Shown in pieces: positions 44,241 to 56,900 of a stretch of DNA of 64,000 nt. Numbering within the stretch: position 1 is the first letter of the stretch; each line of letters opens with the position of its first letter. Source of the DNA: Dactylis glomerata. Its lineage: Eukaryota; Streptophyta; Magnoliopsida; Poales; Poaceae. The stretch covers positions 924,642 to 988,641 of the forward strand of contig QXEO01000236.1 of assembly GCA_007115705.1 (NCBI GenBank). The letters are read 5' to 3'. The translations under genes were made by a program, and so were the position numbers. Under the pieces are notes generated by a model that worked only from the letters and a program-made list of their open reading frames with translations, searched no databases and was not told where the DNA came from.

Positions 44241-47200
44241 TTAAGAACTGAAAAGATTGGGAAACTCTTTCTGAAGGTAATCTTCTCGTTCCCAAGTGGC
44301 TTCCTCTTCGGTGTGATTACTCCACTGAACTTTCAGAAATTTGATGCTTCGGGTTCGAGTGGTTCTAAAAGCTTCCTCGAGGATACGGATAGGCATTTCA
44401 CGGTAGGTCAAATCCTTGTTGATGTCCACAGAACGGTGATCAATATTCTTGAAGATCTCGGGCTTCTCCGGAACTTCAAGACATTTCCGAAGTAACGACA
44501 CGTGGAAGACATCGTGTACTTCAGACAATTCAGGGGGCATTTCCAATTGATAAGACACTTCTCCTCTGCGGTCTAGTATCTTGAAGGGTCCAATATATCT
44601 TGGTGCAAGCTTTCCTTTTACTTGAAATCTTTGCATTCCCTTGAGGGGTGATACTCTGAGATAAACAAAATCTCCAATCTGGAAGGTTAGTTCTCTACGT
44701 CTCTTGTCGGCATAACTCTTTTGTCTTGACTGGGCTACCTTGAGATATTCACGAATCATGCGAACTCTCTCCTCGGCTTCTTGCAAAATATCTGGTCCAA
44801 AAATCTGACTGTCTCCGGTTTCTGACCAATTCAAAGGGGTACGACACTTTCTTCCATACAAAGCTTCAAATGGGGCCATTTGCAAACTGGCTTGATAACT
44901 GTTGTTGTAGGAAAACTCTGCGAAAGGCAGGCAATCTTCCCACTTAGCTCCGTAAGCTAGGACACAGGCTCTCAACATATCTTCAAGTATTTGATTCACT
45001 CTTTCAGTCTGTCCATCAGTCTGAGGGTGGTAAGCGGTGCTAAAAGCTAACTTGGTTCCCAGGGCTTGATGCAAACTTTTCCAAAATCTCGAAGTGAATT
45101 GGGTTCCTCGATCGGAAACGATGGTTTTGGGAACTCCATGCAAACTGACAATTCTGGATAAATACAGATCTGCTAGCTGTCCCGAGTTGTAAGTGGTCTT
45201 GACAGGAATAAAGTGGGCTACCTTGGTCAGTCTATCCACAATGACCCAAATAGAGTCATTTCCACGGCTAGACCTTGGAAATCCAGTGATGAAATCCATT
45301 CCAACAGACTCCCACTTCCATTCCGGAACTTGCAAAGGTTGCAGTAGTCCAGCAGGACGTTGATGTTCAGCCTTGACACTTTGACAAATATCACACTTAG
45401 AGATGAACGATGCAATCTCACGCTTCATTCCATGCCACCAAAATTGTTCTTTCAAATCTTGGTACATCTTCGTTCCACCGGGGTGGATGGAGTAAGGTGT
45501 CTCATGAGCTTCCTTCATAATCACTTCCTTTAATTCTGAATCAGCGGGCACACAAATACGGCCTTTATACCAAAGAACTCCTTGATCATCTTCTTCAAAT
45601 CCTGGCACCTTGCCAGAACTAATTCTGCGCTTGATTCCTTCAATACTCTCATTTCCCTTCTGGGCTTCTTTGATTTGGCTCATCAAGGTGGGTTGAAACT
45701 CAAGGTTGGCTAAGAATCCTTGACTGACTAGTTCCAATCCAAATTTTTCAAACTCTTGGTGTAGCATGGGTTGCTCTTCTTTGATCCTCATGTTCAACGA
45801 ACACGGCTTCCTACTCAATGCATCGGCCACTACATTGGCCTTACCGGGGTGATAGTGAATTTCCAGATCATAATCCTTGATCAATTCTATCCATCTCCTT
45901 TGCCTCATGTTCAACTCCTTCTGGGTAAAAATATACTTCAAACTCTTGTGATCAGTGTAGATCTCACAACGGTTGCCCATCAAATAATGCCTCCAAGTCT
46001 TCAAAGCTAGAACCACGGCTGCTAATTCTAGATCATGGTTTGGATAATTTTCTTCATGAGGTCTAAGCTGCCGAGAGAGGTAAGCTATGACCTTGCCTTC
46101 TTGCATCAATACGCAACCAAGTCCAAGTTTGGAAGCGTCACAATAGACATCAAAGTTTTTGGTGATATCGGGCATGGTTAGGACGGGGGCGGTCACCAAT
46201 CGCTTCTTGAGCTCTTGAAAACTCTCTTCACACTTAGGGGTCCATTCAAACTTCTTGTCCTTCTTCAACAATTGGGTCATTGGCCGGGCAATGCTTGAGA
46301 ACCCTTCAACAAATTTGCGGTAATATCCCGCTAATCCGAGAAAACCTCTAACTTCCGTCTGAGTGGTAGGGGCTTCCCATTCCATGACTGATTTGATCTT
46401 CTTGGGGTCTACTGATATTCCTCCTGCTGATAGCACATGGCCTAAGAATCCAACCTCCTTCAACCAGAACGCACATTTACTGAACTTGGCATACAGCTGA
46501 TGCTCTCTTAAGGTTTCTAGAATTAATCTCAAATGGGTTGCATGCTCTTCCTCGGATTTGGAGTAGATAAGAATGTCGTCAATGAAGACAACAACAAACT
46601 TATCCAAGAACTCCATAAAAACCTTATTCATGAGATTCATGAAATAAGCAGGGGCATTGGTCAATCCAAAGGACATTACGGTGTACTCATACAATCCGTA
46701 CCGGGTAGTGAAGGCTGTCTTGGGGATATCCGTTGCACGGATTTTCAGTTGGTGGTAACCAGTTCTAAGATCTATCTTTAAGAACACTCTAGCTCCAGTC
46801 AGTTGATCAAACAAATCTTCAATCTTCGGGAGAGGGTACTTGTTCTTGATGGTCACATCGTTAAGCTTGCGATAATCAGTGCACAGTCGGCTAGAACCGT
46901 CACTTTTATCCACAAACAGAACAGGTGATCTCCAAGCGGAAGAACTTGGCTGAATCAATCCTTTACTCAAAAGGTCATCCAATTTCTTCTTCAACTCAAC
47001 TAATTCAGCTGGGTTCATACGATAGGGTCGTTGGGCTATTGATCCAGTTCCGGGGATAAGCTCAATGATAAACTCAATATCCCGATCCGGTGGCATTCCG
47101 GGTAGCTCATCGGGAAAGACATCCGGGTAATCACAGACGATGGGGACTTGCTCCAAAGTTGGTCCTGAGATACTCTTATGACATCTGGGGATTGGAATGG

Positions 47201-47551
47201 GTTTGACGGACACATGCTTCACGAAAACTCCATGACTACTCCTCATGGTGATGGTCTTTTTGGCACAATCTATAATTCCTTGGTGTTGGGACATCCAATC
47301 CATACCTAAGACTACTTCCAATCCTTTGGTTCCTAACACAATCAAACTGGCTAGGAAAGAGATCCCATGGATTTCTATGGGCACTGCCAAACAGGTACAA
47401 CTGGCTTTGGTTACTGACCCGGGAATTTGCACAGACATGACATCTTTCAAGGGTGTGGGTTGAAGTCCACTTTTATCAACGAATAGTTGGGTAACAAATG
47501 AGTGTGAAGCTCCAGAATCAAACAGAACTCTTGCAAGAATTGAGTTAACAG
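44241..47551 (-). CDS. C pol: protease, reverse transcriptase, RNase H, integrase, chromodomain
   Basis: One open frame from the frameshift point to the stop at 44241-44243. It runs from the protease active-site region through reverse transcriptase (FIDD at 46575-46586), RNase H (DASKLGLG near 46130), integrase HHCC motif and DD-E core (about 44990-45480) to the chromodomain (about 44250-44340, WSNHTEEEATWE). About 1,100 codons with no stop. The upstream gag frame (47447-48745) is joined to this frame in A but is offset here by one missing base at 47551-47552. All catalytic motifs that I can check are present. Confidence 0.93.
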
Positions 47552-48745
47552 GAACATACCAAGCACGACGTCTGTTGCTTCCTGGGCTTCTTCAACATTC
47601 ATGTGATTCAGACGGCCTTGAGAGCGAGGCTGGTTCCTTGGTGGATAGTTCTTGCCATTTCCCACACGGCGCTGCTGCTGAGCAGGAGCAGCTGTCTTGG
47701 ATGCATCATTCAGCTTCTTGGGGCACTCATTGGAGTAATGCCCTTTGAGTCCGCACTCATAACAGGTAATTCCAGACTTGTCACCAGGCTTGGGTAACAC
47801 AGGGGCACCATTTGGCCTTGGAGTATTGGTGTTGAAGTTGTTGCCACTGGGTCTTGGGGGTGCACGGTTGAAGTTGTTGCCGGGTGGACGGCTGGGATAG
47901 TTGGGACGCGGAGCAGGTGCAGACGGCCTCATTGGTCTAGGGGCGAAACCCATAGGTGCATTTCCCCTTGGCTTCTGCGAGTTGCTCGAGTTGCCTTGAT
48001 ACATCATACGACGCTTGCGGTTCTCGGTAGCTTGCTTGAGTTTGCCTTCCATCTGAATGGCAGAGTCAACCAATGACTCCAGGTCGGCAAAGTGAATGCT
48101 GACCAAGACACATTGCATCTCATCATGAAGTCCATCCAGAAACCTTTCTTGCTTCTTTTCAGTGGTGTTGGTGTCATCTGGTGCATACCTGGACAAGGTA
48201 AGGAACTTGTCACGGTAATCCACCACAGATAGGGAACCTTGCTTCAGATTTCTGAACTCATCTCTCATCCTTTTCACCAATCCCAATGGAACATGGGCTT
48301 TGCTAAATTTGCTCTTGAACTCCTCCCAAGGCATCACATACCCTGGGGCTTGCATTGCACGGGTGCTATCGCACCAAGCTCTCGCTGCTCCAGCAAGATA
48401 GTGGGTGGTGTACAAAACCTTCTCATTTTCACCAACTTCGGCGACTGCCAAATTGTTTTCCATAGTGCGAAGCCAATCATCGGCATCTAAAGGCTCTTCA
48501 GACTTAGTGAATATAGGAGGGTTGGTGTTTTGGAAACTCCTTAACTTGGATCGGTGCTCTCCATTGCCATGGTTTTCTCCTTCACCATTGCCATTGCCAT
48601 TGTTGTGGTTCATTGCCATCTGGGTTAGTTGCTGAAGAGTGGCCAAGTTGGCTTGGCGCTCAGCTCGGGCTGCTTCTCGGTCTTCCATGATCAACCTTAG
48701 CAATTCGGCCATTTCCGGGTTCAGGGGTGGGGGTGCTCGCGGCAT
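47447..48745 (-). CDS. C gag (frame shifted into a short wrong tail)
   Basis: ATG at 48745, directly after a TTATCTTCAG acceptor-like site. The retrotransposon gag domain is followed by a Pro/Asn-rich linker and one CCHC knuckle (47723-47764). A has CCC where C has CC (reverse strand, at 47551-47552), so the frame leaves pol just before the protease DSGA motif and ends about 35 codons later at 47447. It is a 1-base deletion relative to A, so gag itself is intact but the gag-pol fusion is lost, unless the missing base is a sequencing error. Confidence 0.88.
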   Translation of the reverse strand: MPRAPPPLNPEMAELLRLIMEDREAARAERQANLATLQQLTQMAMNHNNGNGNGEGENHGNGEHRSKLRSFQNTNPPIFTKSEEPLDADDWLRTMENNLAVAEVGENEKVLYTTHYLAGAARAWCDSTRAMQAPGYVMPWEEFKSKFSKAHVPLGLVKRMRDEFRNLKQGSLSVVDYRDKFLTLSRYAPDDTNTTEKKQERFLDGLHDEMQCVLVSIHFADLESLVDSAIQMEGKLKQATENRKRRMMYQGNSSNSQKPRGNAPMGFAPRPMRPSAPAPRPNYPSRPPGNNFNRAPPRPSGNNFNTNTPRPNGAPVLPKPGDKSGITCYECGLKGHYSNECPKKLNDASKTAAPAQQQRRVGNGKNYPPRNQPRSQGRLNHMNVEEAQEATDVVLGMFLLTQFLQEFCLILELHTHLLPNYSLIKVDFNPHP

Positions 48746-49020
48746 CTGAAGATAATGTGTGTAAGACAAGAGGGAAAAGCTAATTTGCTAAGATTTAAAG
48801 GTAACATGGATGATGCAATTTGTCTTACTAAGGCCTTAAGGGCCAAATTCAAATTTCATTCAACACTCATCAAACATATCATACACACGAGTTCACACAT
48901 TACAAATGGTTTTCATCAAACCATTGCGGCTCGTCTACTAGAGAGGGGGATACAACTCACACCTACATGAAGTGAAAAATAAAGTGGAACTCATAACTAG
49001 ATAACACGTGGATCTCGAGT
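48746..49020 (-). other. Spacer between ORF0 and gag in C
   Basis: Untranslated, with a pyrimidine-rich end on the minus strand before the gag ATG. Nothing else seen. Confidence 0.5.
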
Positions 49021-49803
49021 CTAAACAGCGGGCTCCTCGGGATCTTCCTCCTTGTCACTCACAATGAATCCATTGTGTCCACCATCCTCCGGATCATCAA
49101 GGTCCTCCATGAAGTCATCCTCATCACTAATGAGGGCATTATCCTCCTTGCGGAGATCAATGCCTTCCTCCTCACCAAGGTGATCCTCCAGACTCTCAAT
49201 GTACTCAGTCAACTCCGCCACATTGGCCTTCAGCTCCTCAAGGTCCTGTTCCTTCTCATCGCGCTGGCGACGAAGGCTCTTGCGCTCCTTCGCAAGAATC
49301 CTGATAGTGCTCCTTGCCTCCACCAGTGCAACGTGCTCGAGGTTGGCCCTAGTACGGGCACGATCGGCCTCCTGCTGAGTGGAGTACAGCAAGAAGTCCA
49401 TGTGATCGATGTAGGTACTCGGCTCATTCTGCCCGGGCATGTTTGCGGGACGTCCATCCGCATCACGCCGAGCAAAGTCCCTGAAGCGTCCTCCCTGAAC
49501 CTCCTCAACATGCAGTCCGCACAAGCGGGCGTGCATCTCCTGCATCGCTCGGACCAAACCATCGGCCCAAGTGTTCTCCACAAGCTCAAACTTGACCCTT
49601 GGAGAACCCAACATCCCCTTCTTGCCACGGCAACTAGCTCGGATGAGCCACCGTAGCTCTCCATCCGGGTGCTCATTGAGCACGGCTCCCTTGAACTCCG
49701 GGTACAAACGGTTCAGGAACAAGGTCAAGGTGGTGAGGTCTCGCTCGAAACAAAGGTTGCCACCATGGCCCAACTGGTACTGCTCAGTGAATACCGGGGC
49801 CAT
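49021..49803 (-). CDS. C ORF0, intact 260-residue protein upstream of gag
   Basis: ATG at 49803 follows TTTTGTAG (acceptor-like). Uninterrupted 260 codons. It differs from the A copy at scattered positions and has the acidic end that A loses to a stop. N-terminal globular part (about residues 1-145), a helix-rich part with a heptad-like leucine pattern (about 150-220), then about 40 residues dominated by Asp and Glu. No retroviral domain. An ORF in this place is described for rice RIRE3/RIRE8-type elements. Conservation of the frame between A and C suggests it was under selection. Confidence 0.85.
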   Translation of the reverse strand: MAPVFTEQYQLGHGGNLCFERDLTTLTLFLNRLYPEFKGAVLNEHPDGELRWLIRASCRGKKGMLGSPRVKFELVENTWADGLVRAMQEMHARLCGLHVEEVQGGRFRDFARRDADGRPANMPGQNEPSTYIDHMDFLLYSTQQEADRARTRANLEHVALVEARSTIRILAKERKSLRRQRDEKEQDLEELKANVAELTEYIESLEDHLGEEEGIDLRKEDNALISDEDDFMEDLDDPEDGGHNGFIVSDKEEDPEEPAV

Positions 49804-50019
49804 CTACAAAATTTTAAATTAGTTCAAGTTAGTGATCAACTCAAGTGTGCAAAATTTTAAGTAGGCAAAAACTGAAGTATGTATAAAACTTTGCAACTAG
49901 AGAGGAAAGACTAAGCAATTTTTGCAACCGTTCTTGTATCTTTGCTTTTATCAAGGTTTTTGTTTAACGCCCATTCTAACTAAGGTCTCCTATGGTCAGC
50001 CTAGGCTCTGATACCAACT
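49804..50019 (-). other. C leader between LTR and ORF0
   Basis: Contains the primer site (50005-50016) and, near ORF0, CTAAC plus a T-rich tract and TTGTAG in minus orientation. Confidence 0.5.
50005..50016 (-). other. C primer-binding site (tRNA-Met type)
   Basis: GCTCTGATACCA, reverse of TGGTATCAGAGC, 3 bases from the LTR. Confidence 0.95.
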
Positions 50020-53000
50020 TGTGACGACCTCAAATTTGATGCAAATTCGAAGTGCCCGTTATGTATTCCACCGCAATCCCAGAACCGTTGTTGCGATATA
50101 CATAACGTAGTTGGTACTCAGTTCCATAGACATTACAATACGATGGTTCAAATACAATGGTCATATAGACCAAGTCATATTACAACACAATATAGCAGCG
50201 GAAATACGTCTTTGGCCCATGCCTTCTCCCTACAGGCAAATGGCGACTCACGGAGACGAGCTTAGTTCTGGTACTCTTCTTCATACCCTTCCTCCTGGTA
50301 TTCCTCCCCATAGTCTGGCCAAGTTGATAGCCAGGGACACAGCCATGAGTACATTGGATGCACTCGCAAACCATCTTATAGTTGAAATGATGAAGCAGAA
50401 ATGCAAGGTTTGATGTAGTGGACTAAACACTAAGTTTATTTGCAAAAGCTAGTTTTATTTCCCAAGAATGTTCACTTATAGGAAAGAGGTTTAGTTCTCT
50501 AAGTTCCATCTAAAGAGGACTTCAAGTGTGTCAACAACATTTCAAGTCAAGTCATTCACCAAGTCACCATGGTCACTTTTAATCTTGACAAAAGTCAAGT
50601 ACAGCTTGCCAACCGTCCATGACCGCGGACGCGGCTATTCGAATAGTTTCAAAACCTCTGCAGAGGGGTACACTTTACCCACAAGATTCGATACATCTGC
50701 CGGGAGAAATCCACGGTTCGACATACACAAAGTATGCGAGGTTCAGATAATCAAACAAACTCTTTCACTTGCTCATCCTAGTATAGGATCCTTCCCTAGA
50801 GCCCGGGATACGGAACCCCGCTCCGGCGCCTCTAGTTCTGCCCATCCCGGGTACCGGGTTAGTGGAATCCACCTGGTCCAGAAGTAACCGTTTCGCGGTG
50901 TCCTTCCATGAAGCTTTGATACAAGGCCTCCCATACTAAGATAAACAAACTACGGATTAAGCCCCTTCCCATATAGGGGTAATGTGGTTGTACGGTATAA
51001 TTGGCTCCCATAGTACATCACTCGTTGTCATTTGAGAAATAGATTTCATAGTTCTTAGTCAAGATTAATTCCTTTTATAAAGCCATCATGTAGGAGCAAT
51101 CTCCCATTTCAAGTTTCAAGTTCAAGTCACCACCTTTCAAATGGGGTTCCTCCAGAGATAGCATCAACTTTTATTAGCGACTAAGCAACTACATTGAGTG
51201 ATAGTACTACTAACTAGGGTTGGATAAACTCAGCTTGATGCTCTTGATAATCAAGACATCAATATACTTCTATCATTCTACTCTAGCAATTCAATCATGC
51301 AATTTACTTAAGACAAGTAGAATGCAATATTAAAACTAGGCATGGGGAGTATGAATCAAAAGATGGCTTGCCTTGGTTGGCAAAGTGTCCGGGGTTTTCT
51401 TCTTCTTCTTGATAATAATAATCCCCTCCAATATCCTCCTCGGCAACACTAGCGTCTAATAACGAATAAACACAAAGCACACCATCACTTCACCAAGCTA
51501 ACAACACACCAAGCACACATCTTTGTTTGCTAACCAAAGCATTCATGTTGCATTTTTATGGTGTTGGATTGTAAGTCTTTCTTCTAAGTTTTTCTTCAAG
51601 TGTGCAAGCTAGATTCTTTACTAAGTGGCATAGGTGGTTCACTTGTGCAGCATTGGTGTTGATTTAGGGTTACTAAGACAAGTTTAAGTGGGAGTGACCC
51701 ACTAAGTGGATTGGCATTGAGGGCAATTAATTCTAAGTGTGCACTAGTGATCTATCATTTTATGCTACAAAATAGGATTGGGTTAGGGTCTAAATGATCC
51801 CACTAATATGGTTTGGGGTAGATTAGTGTTGACTAACAGTAAGAGGGGTCATTAGTAAGTTCACATTTTAATTTTTATGATTTTTGATGGCTTAAATAAT
51901 TTCCTAGAAATCTTTCATTATTAGACAAGCTATGGTCACACTATTCATATCTGATTTTATTCTGAACTTATTTTGAATTCTAACCAGTTCTATTGGGTAG
52001 ATTATTTTACAAGCTTTCCAATGCATATTCATTTGCTAGATTTGGATTTGTAAAACTCTAGGAATTAAAGTTTGAAAATAACATCTGAAACATATTTGAA
52101 ATAAATAAAATGGGCGGGAATTTAATTAAAAACGAATCGGACCGATTTCTAACCAAACGGGCCAAGTCTGAGCAGAACCCGAACGGGCCGGCCCAGAAAA
52201 CGTTTCGCTGCGGCTGGGAAAAATAAAACGGGCCTGACAGGTGGGACCGAATCGTCAGACCTAATTACAAAACCCGAATCGGTAAGTTATCGTCCGATCA
52301 AGATCTAACGGCTCGCGATCATCTTCTTCCTCAGCACGGGCGAGAGCTCACCTGCGAGCAGTGACGAATGTTCGACGGCGATGGCGAGGCGTAGAGGAAG
52401 CAGAACTCGTCGGCGACGTGCGGGATCGGCGGCGGTTCATCTCCTCCTCCGATTCCCTGCAGCAGTTTGCTCCCAGGTGCTCGGACGCGGCGGCGCTCCG
52501 CTCGTCCAGTGCCTCGCCGGAGTTGCAGGCGTCGACGAACTAGGGCGAGCTGGGCTAAGCGACGATGTCTGGGAGGTAGAGGGGAGTGAGGTGCGTTGCT
52601 CCGTTTGATCGGAGGGGCTTTATATAGGCCGGAGCGACGAGGGCGAGGGCGTCCAGTGAACGACCAGCGCAGGACATGCTAGCGGCGTGCACGGGCGACA
52701 CTGGCCTCGTCGGCCTTACTCGCGTGCTGGAAGGGGTTGGTCTCGGCCGCGGGGTGCTATGGGTCGGCGCTGGCGAGGGCAGGGCGGTCGGCGACGTGCA
52801 GGTTGCTGGGAAGAAGAGGGGGGGTCCGGGGGTGCTGCCTCCTCTTCTCCTCCTTCTTCCAGGGCTTGGGTCAGGGCAGAGGGGGCTGGCATCGACCGAA
52901 CATCCTCCCAGGGCATGGCTACAGGCGTGGAGCGAGCTAGAACAGTGCAGCACCAGTAACTTTGATTTCATTTGATTTTGCTTCTGCCAGTGTTCGACGA

Positions 53001-53586
53001 AATGCCCGCAAGAACTCAAAGTTTGAATTTTCGAAATTTTCCACTTTGGGTGCTCATCATATTGGATAAGGTACCCAGTCATATTTTTGTTACTGTGAAA
53101 GGTTGAGTTTTGCAGAAATTTATATTTCAAATTTGAGTATAGTCACTGCTTTGGATTCAAACTTTGGCTCAAGTTTGTGTGATGTTCCAGTTTGAAATTT
53201 GTACAAATGCTTGTTGGTTGAGTTAGTCCATAACTTGGTTAAGCTCAACTAAAAGGTTAAACCTGGAGGTGAGCTGTAGACTTCTTAATCTAAGGGCTCA
53301 AAGTGGTGTAGTCAATAACAGTTTCTAGATCATATTAACTTTATCTCTTTCTTACCTATTCTTATTTCTGGTTCTTTTGGTTCCTAGTATCTTTCTTAAT
53401 TGTTTCTGTTGGTTCACTTAGAATTATCTAACCAATGCTCAATCAAAAATAACACACATAAAATCATAGAACACAAATAAAAGAAAATGCATGTATGCAT
53501 ACAATAATAGATAAAAAGTTTTATTTGGGTCCAAAATTTGGCACTTTATTTATTAAGAAGTGGATTACAATTTCTGAGTTGTTACA
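50020..53586 (-). repeat. C 5' LTR (right)
   Basis: 3567 bp, about 99.4% like 40630-44197 by hand count. Hairpin 50347-50365, palindrome 50634-50645, donor-like site 52346-52355, TATA 52618-52626. It holds the promoter of C. Confidence 0.94.
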
Positions 53587-53916
53587 CCAACCCTCCAGCA
53601 TATTCCGCATCTCCAAAGACCCCAACTCCCAGTAGATCTACCACAAAGATATAACCTAACTACTAGATCTACACACCCCGTCCCTATATAGATTTGCTGC
53701 CAGACTATAATGGTTGAAAACACTAGATTGCGTTAATATAGCTATACAGGAAAAAAGGTATTTACTTTGAATAATAAGTATTTTTTTATTCGCTATTATT
53801 ATTCCCTTGTGCATTAAGATCTTAATGGATTCAGTAAAGTTTGCGGGAAACTAGAAAAAAAGGTGTAGACAAAAGAAAAAAAGTTGTTGAATTCCAAGCA
53901 CTGCTTATCTATGTAT
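53587..53916. other. Host DNA fragment 5: continuation of the second B3-like 5' region
   Basis: 53587-53591 is the right CCAAC of C. ACACTAGATTGCGTTAATATAGCTATACAG (53729-53758) matches 32562-32591. No gene is seen. D is inserted at 53917, so the coding part of this second unit, if it ever existed, is outside or lost. Confidence 0.45.
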
Positions 53917-56900
53917 TGTGGGGACCCCGGCTTACCACCCGGGATTCCCGTTATGCATACAATTCACGATCCCAGGATGACCGTCGTGAATCCAGATAAC
54001 AGAGTTGGCATTACAGAGTACATCATCCATTACATAACGAGTTCAAATAGTCTTACATGGCCACTTGGCCGAATTCAAATGCCACGCAGGGCAAGTTCAC
54101 TAAGCATTGCAGTGGATACAAGGGTAGCGTTGGTAGCCCGTGTCATGCTTCTACCCTACAGGCGACTGACCGGGAGACGGATCCTAGTTCACACCGGCGT
54201 CGTCAAACTCCTCACCATCATCATCATAATCTTCACCGTAATCTGACCAAGTTAATAGCCAGGGACAATGCCGTGAGTACATTTTGGAATTGTACTCGCA
54301 AACCATCTAAGAGGAGGTGTTGACATGCAGTTTGGCTGTAGCAAGGTGAAAGGCTCTAAGCTAGTTTGCTCTATACTCACACAGTTTCTCTTGTCCATAT
54401 AGCATGTAATACGACATCTCTATATCTTTGTTGAAAAACAATTTTTGAAAACAGATTTTTGTAAACTCTCTAGGAAAGGGGGGACTCTTTTATTTCTCCA
54501 GAGAGAGCTGGTGGTCAATCAAACATGACCACCTCCCTTTATAAATCCAGGTCAATCACACATGACCACCTCATTTCTTCGGCAGTACCCAGCAAGTACT
54601 CTGAGCTATAGTCGTGCCACGGCTGTACCCTCCGAGTACTCCGCCTGGCACCTTTCTCCATTTTTCCGAAAACATCTTTTGAAAACAAAACCGGCATTGG
54701 GCTAGATAGCGACCATTCCAACCGCCCATGACCGAGGACTTGGCTATTCGAATAGGTTTACACTCTACAGAGGTTGTACACTTTACCCACAAGATTCGAT
54801 AAATCCACCGGGATAGCACCACGGACCGTCATACACAAGTATGCAGGGTTCTGATAATCGAACAGAGCCTTCTATCTATCCACCTTAATACGGGTGCCTA
54901 CCCTGTGGAGTATACCTCCCCGGCAAACCCTGGCCCTCTACCTCTGTCGAGCATAGTTCCAGTGCCACGGCGGGAGAAACCCAAGTGTCTTCCGGATGGG
55001 TAGCGTATAGGCGGGCCCGCTACACTGTTGCCCACCACTTGTGACAACCTGGATTCCAGGGACCTACAAACCCTTATATAGTGCAAGGCTCCCCGCACTA
55101 AGGCAGATAAACTTCGGACAAAGCCCCGTCCCATACCGGGGTGATGTGGTTGCACGGGTAAATTGTTCTGGTGGATACCTAGTGATCACCAATATCATTT
55201 GAAAAACCACCAACTCCTTTAGCCTCCATGATCATCTCCATTTGTCCAAAACCATTTTTGAAAACATTTCAGTGGAGTAGATACTACTCCAAGGTTTTCG
55301 AAAGGATTTTTGAAACTTTCTTTGAGTGTTCCCAATCCTAGAGTTTTTGGCTCCACTAGAAGTTTCCCAAAGGTTTTGCTGCTAATCAACAAGCCACTAT
55401 TGTAAGGGTCAAGAATAGGTGTTCAAAGGGGTCATCCTGAAGGATGATAACAATTTGGCTCATGGAGCTTGAGCCAATAACTAATTGCTATAAGGATTAT
55501 AGCAATATAATATCATGCACTTTGATAAACCATTATGAAACATGCAAAGTATGTAAATAGGATTCAGATATGCATCAAGTTTAGATGGCTTGCCTTGGTT
55601 GGCTAGTCCCTAGTCTTCTTCCTCCTGGTACTCAAAGACCACCCCCTCCTCGGTACACTCCTCGTTCGATTCTATCGCCGGAAAAAATGATAACACAAAA
55701 ATAAATACACATGCATGCACAAGTCACAAACATTTCATCACTCAATACCACACAATCAAAGAGTATCAGAAACAAACATGTTTAGAAATCAAATCAAGAT
55801 TTTATAGATTTTAGTTATTAAGTTAATCCTATTAGAAACTAGGGTTTTTCAAATAAAGCAATCACAACACCAATTCATTTCCAACAAGCATGCAGGTGGT
55901 CCTATTGACCAAGTACACAATCAGTACACTTGCAGGTAGACAACAATCTTAGGAAGTCAACAAAGTTGGACTCACCCCAAAACAAGTTAGGGTTTAATTT
56001 CTATGAATTAAACAATAGAAACTACAACTAGATCACCAAAATAATTCTCTGATATTCTCTGAGTATCAGAAAAATATGAGCAAAAGTGGTCTAGAAAGCT
56101 CTTCCAGAACACAATCCAAAGAAATTGGATTCAATCTAAAATTCCTAATCAATTCCAGATGATATTTTATCCAAGACTAACTACACAAATAGCCATATTA
56201 ATTACTACTGCAAAACTATAGGTCTTAAATACCAAATCCAGTTGGTCAAGCAAGAGATCACATCAAGGTACTTCTGAAAATTGGATGCACACAAAACAGT
56301 ACCTAGAACTCAAGATTTGCATTTAAGTTTGAAAAGAGACTAATTTAACTCCACAAATTATCATTTCCTCTACAGAAATCCTACAGACATGGGACCAGTG
56401 CCATCTGAAAGGTAATAACTTAAGCTACCTATAGAAATTTGAATCACACCATTTGAATGCACAGGGAAATATCTATGAATTTTTAAACTTAGCAGGTAAA
56501 TCTAAATAACAGGGCATTTTCTAAAAAACAGGTAACATGCCGGGACTCTGCCAGGGCCTCTGCGGATGCGAGCCGGGCTGGCCCATCAGCGGCCTACCTG
56601 CACCGGCACTTAAGCCGAAGGGGTATGCGCCTGCCCGATTTAGATCGGACGGCCCTGATGCAGCCCGAGCGCCGGCAGCGCTGCCTCCCAACCTCGCCGG
56701 AGAAGAGGGCTCGCTCACCTAGGGCTTGCTAGAGAGGTTGGCGGGGATGCGATCTGGCGGCGGTGTCATCAAGGAGATCATGACGGTCATGGTGTGGTCC
56801 TTGCGGTGGCAGGTGGTGGCTGGAGAGCGCCGTGTCATTCCCGTACCGTGGCTGCTCCGGTGAGCTCCCGTCGGGCTCAAGCTAGGGCTCCTGGGCATGA

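Larger units (their letters stand above)
40630..53586 (-). mobile_element. Element C: full-length Tekay/Del-type retrotransposon, sister of A
   Basis: 12957 bp; LTRs 40630-44197 and 50020-53586; target duplication CCAAC (40625-40629 and 53587-53591). ORF0, gag and pol are in the same order as in A. I counted about 22 LTR differences over 3.57 kb (about 0.6%), the lowest in the window. The only damage I see is one missing base in the gag-protease region. This is the best candidate for a recently active element here. Confidence 0.95.

Noticed and set aside
47447..47551. Programmed -1 or +1 frameshift between gag and protease in C
   Set aside because: Sister A has gag and pol in one frame with one more C at this place, so a deletion is the simpler explanation.
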